Shown here: one piece after another, positions 55,888 to 64,000 of the stretch | Layout of the letters: each line of letters starts with the position of its first letter | Position numbering within the stretch: position 1 is the stretch's first letter | Assembly: GCA_022575985.1 (NCBI GenBank) | Contig: JAKSXM010000263.1 | Location: 9,652,001 to 9,716,000, forward strand | Source of the DNA: Anagrus nilaparvatae | Lineage: Eukaryota; Arthropoda; Insecta; Hymenoptera; Mymaridae | DNA: 64,000 nucleotides | Direction: 5' to 3' | Made by a program: the position numbers and the translations under genes | Notes under the pieces: generated by a model | Database searches by the model: none | Seen by the model: only the letters and a program-made list of their open reading frames with translations | What the model was told of the DNA's origin: nothing

Positions 55888-56135
55888 TGCGTTATCTATC
55901 TTTTTTAGGTTTTGTAAATTATAAGACCTTTGTGTTGCTAAAAATAAGAAATTATTTATTTTAATTTTAAGAATTACAAATTAACAATAAATGATATATT
56001 TTATTATATTAAATTATTTTATATTACCTAAAAATAAGAAACGACAATAAGGTCTTTTATTCTATCCGTTTATTCTATTATTAAAACTTATGACTGTGCA
56101 TTAGAAACTTATGATTATATCTTATCTATAATATA
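55888..56135 (-). repeat. Gypsy-3 5' LTR, truncated
   Basis: Matches 53031-53285, then stops; about 85 bp of the sense 5' end, where the promoter would start, is missing. Confidence 0.75.
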
Positions 56136-56424
56136 CTGGAGAGCGTCGGCAACTCAGAACAGTAAAAATGAAGGGGGGCGCGCGCACACATTCATATTAA
56201 TATATACACTATATACAACACAACATTACCACGCACCCATTTTAATGCAATTAAAATGACAAAAAAAGAAAATAGAAATGAATGGGCGTGATGGCAATGT
56301 TGTAAATTTACAAAAAATTTTACAAATATTAATCATTATGTTTTTTAAAATGCAACAATTTTTTACAAGATTACATAATTATTCAGTACTTACAGATTTT
56401 TATAAAGGTAGATTTAAATGAAGT

Positions 56425-57055
56425 GATTTGTATGGTCGGGTCTTCAAAACTGCCCCAAAGTGTTTTTTTCTGAAAGTACTACCAAAAATAAGTAACCAGC
56501 CCAATTTTTAGCCTCCCAGAGCGAATTCTCGATTTTTGGCAGCCATTTTAGTATTTTTGACTGCCGTAAAAAATGTAAGAAAAATGAGTCATAATTTTTT
56601 TTATTATTGCTGTAAAAAACTAACATTAGCATGAAAAATTTTTTCATTTTTTTTAAGTCCGGATAGAAAATTTCCCTGGCTATCCGATTCCGGGGTCAAA
56701 AATTTTTTTAGAGTAGCGCATGCACGAGGAATCGCTACGATAGGCTGTTTTTTTTCAAAAGTCGGTTTCTCAAATGCCTATTAGTGAAAAATCTTGCAAC
56801 CAGGCTTAAAATTTTCCTTAAACCTTATACTTTTTGGCGAAAAAAAAATTTCGATGGGACACTGCTTTTTGGGAGTTCTAGATAAAAAAATAGCAGCTTT
56901 CAAAACCTCATTTGTTACAAATTTCAAATTTCCCGCCAAGTCACGTGACCAATCAAAAATCTTACTAAATTTGGGATTCCGTGGGAAATTTTACATAGTA
57001 CTTTCAGAAAAAAACACTTTGGGGCAGTTTTGAAGACCCGACCATACAAATCGCA
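56425..57055. mobile_element. Inverted-repeat element with TATGGTCGGGTCTTCAAAAC ends
   Basis: The left arm AGTGATTTGTATGGTCGGGT...CTGCCCCAAAGTGTTTTTTT...CTGAAAGTACTA is matched by the reverse complement ending about 57055. A ~60 bp relative of the arm lies at 20818-20875. Interior non-coding; ORFs over it are shadows. Confidence 0.85.
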
Positions 57056-57123
57056 CTCACTTCATTTAAATTTATCCACAATACAATTAAAGAAAATTTT
57101 TTTTTTTTCTAAATATACATTTT

Positions 57124-57628
57124 TTAATCATTTATATCAATATCATCCTCATTATTTAAGGTTTTTAGAGGTACTAATTTATGTACCGGACGCTTGAGCT
57201 CTGATGATCCAGTCTTGAGGTCGACTACTCTTACCAGACCATCAGGACCCTTAAAAGCCTTGATGAACCTTGCCAAAGGCCATTTTGAGGATGGCATTGT
57301 CTCATCAACGATTAAGACCACGTCATTAACGTTTAAATTATTATTTTTATTTTGCCATTTATGGCTTTGTTGCAAGGTTTGGAGGTATTCATGTAACCAC
57401 TGTTCCCACCAATCCTGCAACATCTGTTGCACTATCTAACTTATAGCGTTGCAGGGCTGGTATTTTCTCATTTAAGTAATTTGTTTCAGGAAGAATACTG
57501 GGTTGAGCCTGAGTAAAAATTACCGAGGGTGATAAAAATAAATTATCTGAGGGGTCCTCAGTTAGAGGTATCAAAGGCCTGGAGTTTAAGCAGGCTTCGA
57601 TCTGAAGAACCGCCGAAACGATTGGCAT
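57124..57628 (-). pseudogene. BEL/Pao pol 3' fragment
   Basis: Minus strand encodes the integrase end and DUF5641-like C-terminus: QIEACLNSRPLIPLTEDPSD, then after a one-base frameshift near 57420 MLQDWWEQWLHEYLQTLQ, VNDVVLIVDETMPSSKWPLA and KGPDGLVRVVDLKTGSSELK. It is close in sequence to the complete BEL element at 35.8-44.4 kb but clearly diverged, so it derives from another family member. No LTR is attached. Confidence 0.9.
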
Positions 57629-57639
57629 GAAACTGGTCT

Positions 57640-58320
57640 CAAAATAAAGAAAAAAAGGCTGCGGGTGACATAGGTCATAGATTTTTTGCTCAGCTATCGT
57701 AGTTTTTGAGATATTTAATTTTTAATATTTTTGAACTTGATAAACCTTTTTTAAATTTTTAACAAAAATATAAATATCTCGAGACTATCGAAAAATTTGC
57801 TATCGCACTTTGTAGTATTCGATTGCGCACTAATTTTTACATATTCTCTGAAATTTTTATTCAAAACAGAGGTATTTTTAAAATTTTATCAAATATTTTT
57901 GAAGCTGGTAAAAAAAAATTTTTTTATTTTTTATGATATTTTTAATAATTTATTTGTGTGTCTGTGTGTCTATTTGTTTTATCGTGAGACTCGAACCAAT
58001 TTGAACGAAATAACATAAAACCAGTGTCAAAATAAAGTTAAAATAAAAAAACTTTTACTATTCTTGGGAAAAATAAAATTTTTTGAAAATTTTGTTAAAA
58101 TATTTGGTAAAATATCTGAGAAATATGATAAGATTTTAGTATCACAATTTCTATTACTTGATTTTTATTCAATACTGAATAACTATTGGTGAAAAAAGTC
58201 TAAAAAGCCTTGTTTGGACTTTAAAAAAGAAATTTTTTATTTTTAGTTTTTGTAAGTTATTTTTTCAAAAAAAATGAAAACGAGCCATATATACGCGGAA
58301 AAACATCTGCGTATGAATCA
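57640..58320. other. Non-coding region with short inverted repeats
   Basis: TATCGTAGTTTTTGAGATATTTA and TAAATATCTCGAGACTATCG form an imperfect pair (about 57696-57790, given here in parts). No gene seen. Confidence 0.4.
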
Positions 58321-58323
58321 CGA

Positions 58324-59128
58324 CAGCGTGTCTACTACCTGGAAAAATAGGGAAAACCCTGGAAACGCAGGGAATTTAATTTCACCCTGGAAAACCCTGG
58401 AAACCCAGGGAATTTATTGAAAAACTCTAGAAATTTAAATCAAAAATTGTTTTTATTCATTTATTCTTATGGTTCTCACATTAACATCGAAAACATTTTC
58501 TTATGACGAAAATGGTTTAATCGGTTTTATCTTTTAAAAAAATAAAAATTAATTGATACATTTTTAGACACGGTTACCCACTTTTTATAATCATTTTGTG
58601 CCCTTAAATACTTTACTTTACAAGAAATTATATTTTTTTATTCTAACAATAAAAATCTTACTGGATATTAATTTTTGCTCAGAACACTTTACAATTTTCA
58701 CTTTCCTATAAGAGCAAAACTGACCTATAGAAACTGGAGTTTTAAAAAACCAATATGACTGGGTTTAGTAATTAAATATATGATAATGTAAGTTATTATT
58801 AAGGTTCTAAATTAAAAGGTTTCAAAAAGACTGCTTTTCTAGTTAAAAATATTATTGAATTTTTAAATAAAATCTGAACTAAATTTTCTATTTTAATTTT
58901 GCTGCGCTATAAATGAAGATAAAAACTAATTAGCATTTAAATTTTTCAGACCTCCGTTTCCTTTCAATTTCATTAAGAATTACTAGCTCATAATATAGAA
59001 ATTATATTTAATTTAAATTAATAATAATAAATTACTTCTAAAATTAAACCTGGAAATTTTTCATTTTTACCCTGGAAAAACCTGGAAAACACAGGGAAAC
59101 TTATTTTCTCAGACATGTAGACACCCTG
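58324..59128. mobile_element. Inverted-repeat element with CAGGGTGTCTAC-type ends
   Basis: Left CAGCGTGTCTACTACCTGGA, right end (reverse complement) CAGGGTGTCTACATGTCTGA. Both ends are followed by several CCCTGGAAAACC / GGGAAA motifs (CCCTGGAAACCCAGGGAATT on the left). 805 bp, non-coding. Confidence 0.7.
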
Positions 59129-59439
59129 CACGAGCATCCACTTGTTTGTAACGAGCAAAATCGCTTTGATGCGATAAACGCGGCACCTTGCGGTTGCAAC
59201 CATAGCATTTCTGCGGATGTAAGATCATCAGAATTGCAGCAAGTTACAACAGCATAAAAACGTATTGCTCATTATCGAAATATGCGTGTTACATTGTAAT
59301 CAATATTAAAAAAGAAAATAATTACAGAAGTTAATAAATAATAAAAATTAAATTAACAAGACTAATAAAATTAAGGTAACAATAAATAAATAAATAAAAA
59401 TAATATATATTTGTCCAACAAATGTTACAAAAAATTAAC

Positions 59440-60540
59440 TTGTTAATTAACAAATAGAAATTTGGGTCACCGCCGTTAAATTTTTAAAAAATTCTTTTTT
59501 AATTGGATTTTTATAATAAATATTAACTTTTTGGCACCATGCTCAAAGATCCAAAATGGAACGGCTAATTGTTATAAACAATTAACTTAATTAATAAATA
59601 AAAACTTGGGTCACCGCAGTTAAATTTTTAAAAAATTCTTTTTTTATCTGATAGGTACATTTTGGAACTATTAGAAAAGTTCTAGAATGGACCGGCTAAT
59701 TGTTATAAACAGTTATCTTAATTAACAAATAGAAGCTTGGGTCAGCGACGTTAAATTTTTGAAAAATTCTTTTTTTATTTAACAGGGACAATAAATATTA
59801 ACATTTGGGCTCCACTAAAAGTTCTAGAATGGACCGGCTAATTATTATAAACAATTAACTTACTTAACAAATAGAAATTAGATTCACCGCCGTTAAATTT
59901 TGGGAAAATTCTGTTTTGCCCTCCTGGGCGAAAAAATCGTGCATAAGACTTTGCAAAGAACTTTTTGCACTCGTTCTATGCCTAGGTAGGCAAAAAATAT
60001 TGTAAACACGTCCATGGGCGTGATAATACTTAAGACACTAACGTGAACACATATCACTCGGGCCCGGCTTCGCCGAGCACTCGTGGTCGTGCTCGCGCTA
60101 TTGCCAAAACTTTTGCGCCATTTATTGCAATAATAAAAGTTAACTTTTTGGCATCGTGCTAAAAGTTTTAGAATTGTCCCGTTTACTGTTTAAAAAATTA
60201 AATTAATTCTTAAGGTCAGTATTGGGGTCCAATTAATTAAGTTAATTGTTTATAACAATTACCCGGTCCATTTTAGATATTAACGCTGTCGATATCGATA
60301 CGACATTAGAAAAAGCGATATTTTCGATATCGATATCGATATCTATGAAAACATCGTATCGTATCGATATCGCGGAACTCTACAAAAAATTAATATTTAA
60401 TGTACCTATCAGATAAAAAAACGAATTTTTCGAAAATTTAACGGCGGTGACCCAAATTTCTATTTCTTAATTAAGTTAATTGTTTATAGCAACTAGCCGG
60501 TCCGTTCTAGAGCTTTTAGCTTGGTGCCAAAAAGTTAATA
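59440..60540. repeat. Tandem repeat, ~120 bp unit, with orientation switch
   Basis: Four units in one direction (59440-59930) share AACAAATAGAAATTTGGGTC, ACCGCCGTTAAATTTTT, TATTAACTTTTTGGCACCAT and GGACCGGCTAATTGTTATAA. From about 60210 to 60540 partial units run in the opposite direction. In between (59930-60120) lies a different GC-richer block with GGGCCCGGCTTCGCCGAGCA. The inverted series resumes at 63553 after the MULE. Confidence 0.8.
60283..60372. repeat. GATATC-rich simple palindromic patch
   Basis: Dense CGATATCGATATCGATATC words with TCGATACGA variants inside an inverted unit of the surrounding tandem repeat. Confidence 0.75.
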
Positions 60541-60714
60541 TAGATTCCCGGTCATTTTTCCGAAAAAAAATATCCGAACAGACAATTATCCGAAAACCAT
60601 TCATCCGAAAAAAAAATAACGTATCATTTTTTCCGAATTTTTTTTTCCGACACCAAAAAAAAAATAATAATTTTACTCATTGTTTAGATAAAATGAATTT
60701 TTTTCATTATTATT

Positions 60715-61898
60715 TTAAATATTTATATTGTAAGCAAGATTTTTTAAATAATTCATTTCATTGGACTCATTTTTAAGATTTTCATATTCCATGACAACAT
60801 TTCTTACTCGTTGCTGGTGATCATACCATTTCTTTTTTGGTCCAGCTTTAACGGATTTACTAAGGTTTAATTCAGCAATGGTAAGTTCGGTAGCACCTTG
60901 TTCTTTTTGGAACTGGATCAAAAGAAAATACAAATCTGAATGATTTTTTCCCATTAACAGGTGGAACCTGTTATGCCACCCCTTACTTAAATTATTTGTC
61001 TTGTGTTTGTTGTTGATGGTTGCATCATATTGGTTCCAAATATTTAAAGCATATCGGGGTGGCACATGCCTTCTTCCTACTGCAGGAATACCTCTAACAT
61101 AAGTTTGATCAAAGTATGTAGCTACAGGTACGAGATCATCTGGAATTTCTAAAAGCAATAATCGATAAACGTGAATAACATCGTAAACAGGCAAAAATTC
61201 CATTGCCATAATCATCCGTGTATATATTCTTACTTCAGAATCAGTTTCATCGCCATAGGCTGTCTGCAGTCCTTCTTTTTGTACTTTACGATATATCGAC
61301 TGACAAAGATGAAAAAAACACCCGCTGTAAGAAGCATCTGGAAATACTTCTTGACATGCATTAATGATTGCTAATTCATAATCTCCCATAATTATGTTTG
61401 GTTTACAATTTTGTATTCTGTAGTTTTGTGACGCAGAAGTAACAGTTTCAAGGACAGAAACATATTCAACCGTTTCTTTGGATGGCAATACTGCAAAGAC
61501 TAAAGGAAGACAAACTTCGACATTTTTGTCACGTATAAATTTTGATACTGTACCAAGGATTGTAAAAACTTGAGTAAATATTGTAGGTGAAACCTATTTA
61601 CGGAAATTATATAATTTATAAATACAAATTTATTCATAATAAAAATGTACTGAAGAAAAAAAAAATAATAATTTACTTTAAAAGTGCCATCGAGGAACCA
61701 CATTTCACTACGTGCCAGAAGTTGTAAATTGCATCGTGTTGAAAAGACGTAACCTCTACCACCATTTCCATCGTTACCACTTATTAAAAATCGATCACCA
61801 CCTAAAGAAGTTTTGTAACGTTCAGGAATGTCTTGTAATTCATCCAAAAAAGTTGGGTTGGGTGGCAATTCTGCCCTTCGTTTTCTTCTAATTATTTT
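60715..61898 (-). CDS. MULE transposase with one 83 bp intron
   Basis: Exon 1 (61677 up to about 61898) ends at WFLDGTFK with the first catalytic-type Asp. Donor AAA|GTAAAT, intron 61594-61676, acceptor AAATAG|GTTTCA. Exon 2 (60715-61593) continues VSPTIFTQVFTILG, VCLPLVFAVLPSKETVEY, then IMGDYELAIINACQEVFPDA (second Asp), GCFFHLCQSIYRKVQ (C-x2-H signature) and TNNLSKGWHNRFHLLMG. This order is that of the MULE transposase domain. The N-terminus is missing: a TAA lies upstream of IRRKRRAELPPNP and no zinc-finger (FLYWCH-type) region is seen. The frame is otherwise open. Probably recently active but N-terminally truncated, or with an undetected first exon. Confidence 0.82.
61594..61676 (-). other. 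Intron of the MULE transposase
   Basis: GTAAATTATT...AAATAG, 83 bp. Removing it joins two conserved transposase segments in frame; reading through it gives low-complexity sequence. Confidence 0.8.
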
Positions 61899-61935
61899 TT
61901 TTTAATTTTCTTTATCAGGTAAATTAGATAATATA

Positions 61936-62010
61936 AAATATAATATTTTATTAATTAGTTCCTTTCATAAATTTAAAATAAAAGATATTAATATTGGTCA
62001 ATATGGAACA
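61936..62010. repeat. Direct repeat, copy A (with copy B at 62430)
   Basis: TATAATATTTTATTAATTAG...ATTGGTCAATATGGAACAT occurs here and again at 62430-62503 with one visible difference. The 41 bp after copy A (62005-62050) reappears after copy B in inverted orientation. Confidence 0.8.
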
Positions 62011-62051
62011 TAAAAATAACAATATAATTATTGCTTTAAATAAAATTGATG

Positions 62052-62429
62052 GAAAATTATTTGTCAGTCTTATTACTGACCTAAAAGAATTTAAATGGTT
62101 TATTTTAGCTCTGTATAGTAGTACGAGCCATCCTCAGTAAAGTATACTACTATATTTCTTTAGATAAACCAAGATGTTAAACTTTTCATGATTCTCATTT
62201 ATATAACATTAGTATATCATTTCTCTTTCGAGAGAAATTACAGTATATGTTCATCGGTGTTTAGGTAGTACAACACAATATATATACTTATATTTATGTA
62301 TACTTAGTCGAATAACAGTTTAATTACTGAAAAAGTATGACTATTTTACTATACACAAAGTAGTATATATATATAGACGAACAAAACTGTAATTCTTGGC
62401 ATATTTTAGACCCAATGCCAAAAAATTAA
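62052..62429. other. Non-coding MULE interior between the duplicated blocks
   Basis: AT-rich, no ORF. Short complementary pieces (TAGTAGTACG, AGTATACTACTA, TTAGGTAGTACAACAC) suggest a small decayed element. Confidence 0.4.
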
Positions 62430-62543
62430 AATATAATATTTTATTAATTCGTTCCTTTCATAAATTTAAAATAAAAGATATTAATATTGGTCAATATGGA
62501 ACATCAATTTTATTTAAAGCAATAATTATATTGTTATTTTTAT
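62430..62543. repeat. Direct repeat copy B plus inverted 41 bp block
   Basis: Copy of 61936-62008 followed by TCAATTTTATTTAAAGCAAT...TTGTTATTTTTATG, the exact reverse complement of the sequence that follows copy A. Confidence 0.8.
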
Positions 62544-62751
62544 GTTGATAATGAAATTATCATGTATATGAATATTAATAATGAAATAAAAGAGAAACGT
62601 CTTGAAGTTAGTTATAAATTTATTTTTCAAATAAATATACATTTTTAAAAAAAATTCAGATAAATGCCCAATCGGAAAAATATTTTCGGATATTGGTGTT
62701 TGGAAAAAAAAATTCGGAAAAATTAACGTTCGGAATAAAGCATGTTCGGAA

Positions 62752-63183
62752 GTGGCTTCCACTCGCGCCCGCTTCAACTCTATGAAAGCATGGAAGAAGC
62801 GATGCAAAAAGAACCAAGAAAAAAATGCCCTATGGACGCGCAGACTGATCTCAGACCTGCAGGCATGGATGGGACGACAGCATGGGGAGGTGGATTTCTA
62901 CCTTACCCAGTTCTTAACTGGACACGGGTACTTCCGTGTCATGTTGAAGCATTGGCATAAGGTGGCAACAAAGGAGTGCTTGCACTGTCCGGGCGTGGAT
63001 GATACAGTAGGGCACACATTCTTCGAATGTGTTCGCTACTCGGGGGGGCGCCCGACCTTCCCGATTTGGAGGCCGGAGACGGTGGTCCCGGAAATGCTAC
63101 GGAGTTCCGAAAACTGGAACAAAGTAGCAGAGTACGTAAGGACCACCTTGTTGCAGAAGAAGGAGGAGGGCTTTCTATCGTAG
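62752..63183 (+). pseudogene. LINE ORF2 C-terminal fragment with zinc knuckle
   Basis: About 143 codons open to TAG at 63181: MGRQHGEVDFYLTQFLTGHG, then C-X2-C-X8-H-X4-C (CLHCPGVDDTVGHTFFEC), then FPIWRPETVVPEML and a Lys/Glu-rich end. This is the typical C-terminus of R1-clade RT proteins. RT and endonuclease are missing by 5' truncation; the remaining frame is undamaged, so the insertion is recent. Confidence 0.88.
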
Positions 63184-63497
63184 AGAGCTCTCCTGCCCCT
63201 AGGCAGGGGGGAAGGGAGCGGCCAGCTGCCTAGGCTGCGCGTCCCAAACTGAAGTTATACCTGAAAAGGGAGTTCCGGTTTGGGACAAACAAGCGCGGGG
63301 GGTTTAAAGTGTGTTTATCCAGTAAGAATCTGGGGCGTAGCCGGCGACCGCGTTTGCTGGTGGTCTCCCAGTTGTACACTTTGTACAACTGGGCGGTCAT
63401 GGAAATTTGCGGGTCTTTAAGGCTCGCAAACACTCCATGGCTGATGTAAGATTCACATATTTCCCTTAAAAAAAAAAAAAAAAAAAAAAATAAAAAA
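62752..63497 (+). mobile_element. 5'-truncated R1-type LINE insertion with TSD and poly(A)
   Basis: Flanked by the 12 bp direct repeat GCATGTTCGGAA (62740-62751 and 63498-63509). It contains the end of ORF2, a 3' UTR (with a TTGTACACTTTGTACAA palindrome at about 63372-63390) and a terminal A run (63470-63497). Its GC content is far above the surroundings. 5' truncation, poly(A) and TSD show target-primed insertion into the MULE. Confidence 0.92.
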
Positions 63498-63552
63498 GCA
63501 TGTTCGGAAATAAAAATTCTGATATTTTTTTTCGGATAAATGACCGGATACC

Positions 63553-63800
63553 TTAATGTATATTCTACTTATCAGATAAAAAAAGAATTTTTTAAAAATT
63601 TAACGGCGGTGACCCGAATTTCTATTTGTTAATTATGTTAATTTTGTATAACAATTAGCCGGTCCATTTTGGAGCTTTGAGCATGGTGTCAAAAAGTTAA
63701 TATTTATTATAACAATCAAATGAAAAAAGAATTTTTCAAAAATTTAACGGCAGTGACCCAAATTTCTATTTTTTAATTAACAAGTTAATTGTTTAAAACC
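63553..63800. repeat. Inverted units of the 59.4 kb tandem repeat
   Basis: Two units on the opposite strand: AAAATTTAACGGCGGTGACC, AATTTCTATTTGTTAATT, AATTAGCCGGTCCATTTTGG, GAGCATGGTGTCAAAAAGTT. Directly continues the series interrupted by the MULE at 60540. Confidence 0.85.
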
Positions 63801-64000
63801 TTTATTGGCCAAATAAATATTTTTGCCCACTATAATTGCTCGATTGTCGATAAGGTTACAAGCTTTTTTTAAAAGCAAGTATCAACCGCTTCTAATGATA
63901 TTACAGCACGCCCATTTTGCCATTGCCACCTTCGCTTTCTGCGGATCTTACAATCGCATGAGTGGCGCTCGTTGCATTGTGCCGACTCGAGCAACTTTCA
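63801..64000. other. Window end, no gene seen
   Basis: Includes TTTCTGCGGATCTTACAATC, similar to TTTCTGCGGATGTAAGATCA at 59211, so repeat family material continues to the window edge. Confidence 0.4.

Larger units (their letters stand above)
53031..56135 (-). mobile_element. Internally deleted gypsy-like LTR element (gypsy-3)
   Basis: Minus-strand element: truncated 5' LTR at 55888-56135, gag and RT remnants, integrase remnant, polypurine tract (AAGAGGGGAGA, sense) and 3' LTR 53031-53365. The LTRs match over about 245 bp with several substitutions. Total internal length of only about 2.5 kb and many stops mark it as dead. Confidence 0.8.
60543..63552 (-). mobile_element. MULE (Mutator-like) DNA transposon, interrupted by a LINE
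   Basis: Left end CCGGTCATTTTTCCGAAAAA and reverse complement of the right end CCGGTCATTTATCCGAAAAA are terminal inverted repeats, both followed by many TCCGAA(A)n words. It encodes a MULE transposase on the minus strand. A 746 bp LINE lies in the right terminal region. Possible flanking duplication TTAATATAG / TTAATGTAT is imperfect. It sits in the inverted section of the surrounding tandem repeat. Confidence 0.8.

Overview
This is a very AT-rich, eukaryotic, repeat-dominated stretch. An insect is the best fit: Ty3/gypsy with a TACA target duplication, BEL/Pao, Penelope-like, R1/Jockey-type LINE, Helitron, MULE, Tigger/pogo-type and TTAA-type elements together, and U12-free short introns of 67 to 83 bp. 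A hymenopteran or other small insect genome is plausible, but I cannot name the species. Almost nothing here is single-copy host gene. The one convincing host exon (47954-48404, + strand) encodes armadillo repeats like ARMC8/Gid5. Two short splice-bounded candidate exons near 30.7 kb and a 63-codon ORF near 29.1 kb are weak. No bacterial features, CRISPR arrays or operons are present. || Layout. 1-2.2 kb: a minisatellite of 118-127 bp monomers with a roughly 616 bp five-monomer higher-order repeat. 2.5-5.9 kb: three palindromic (foldback) elements. 5.9-6.45 kb: a second minisatellite. 6.46-26.96 kb: one old gypsy-like LTR retrotransposon (gypsy-1; 1067 bp 3' LTR, TACA duplication). Its 5' LTR is split by a TTAA-flanked foldback element, two further inverted-repeat elements and a complete, apparently very recent 9971 bp gypsy-like element (gypsy-2, minus strand, two 1141 bp LTRs that read as identical, ATAT duplication). 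The gypsy-1 interior holds another foldback element, a truncated Penelope-like reverse transcriptase, a broken gag, and an integrase with an unusual Cys/His-rich extension. 27-35.7 kb: a Helitron 3' end, a tRNA-like sequence, an inverted copy of the first minisatellite, a decayed LINE, microsatellites and a MITE. 35.79-44.41 kb: a complete BEL/Pao element (215/216 bp LTRs, CCGAC duplication) whose gag and pol share one frame, separated by a single TGA followed by CAATTA. 44.8-47.6 kb: two tandem repeats, an inverted-repeat element and a solo/partial LTR related to gypsy-2. 47.95 kb: the ARMC8-like exon. 49.4-52.2 kb: two copies of a CTAG-ended element, a TA-flanked MITE and a Tigger-type MITE. 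53.0-56.1 kb: an internally deleted LTR element. 56.4-59.1 kb: inverted-repeat elements and a BEL fragment. 59.4-63.8 kb: tandem repeat units in opposite orientations around a MULE with an intron-containing transposase, itself interrupted by a LINE 3' end with a 12 bp target duplication. || How parts work together. Gypsy-2 is the most complete system: an extra coiled-coil ORF upstream of gag, gag, pol in the -1 frame reached through an A AAA AAC slippery heptamer abutting the gag stop, and a basic coiled-coil ORF where an env would sit. The BEL element instead appears to use stop-codon readthrough to make Gag-Pol. The nesting gives a clear relative chronology: minisatellite, then gypsy-1, then small elements, then gypsy-2.
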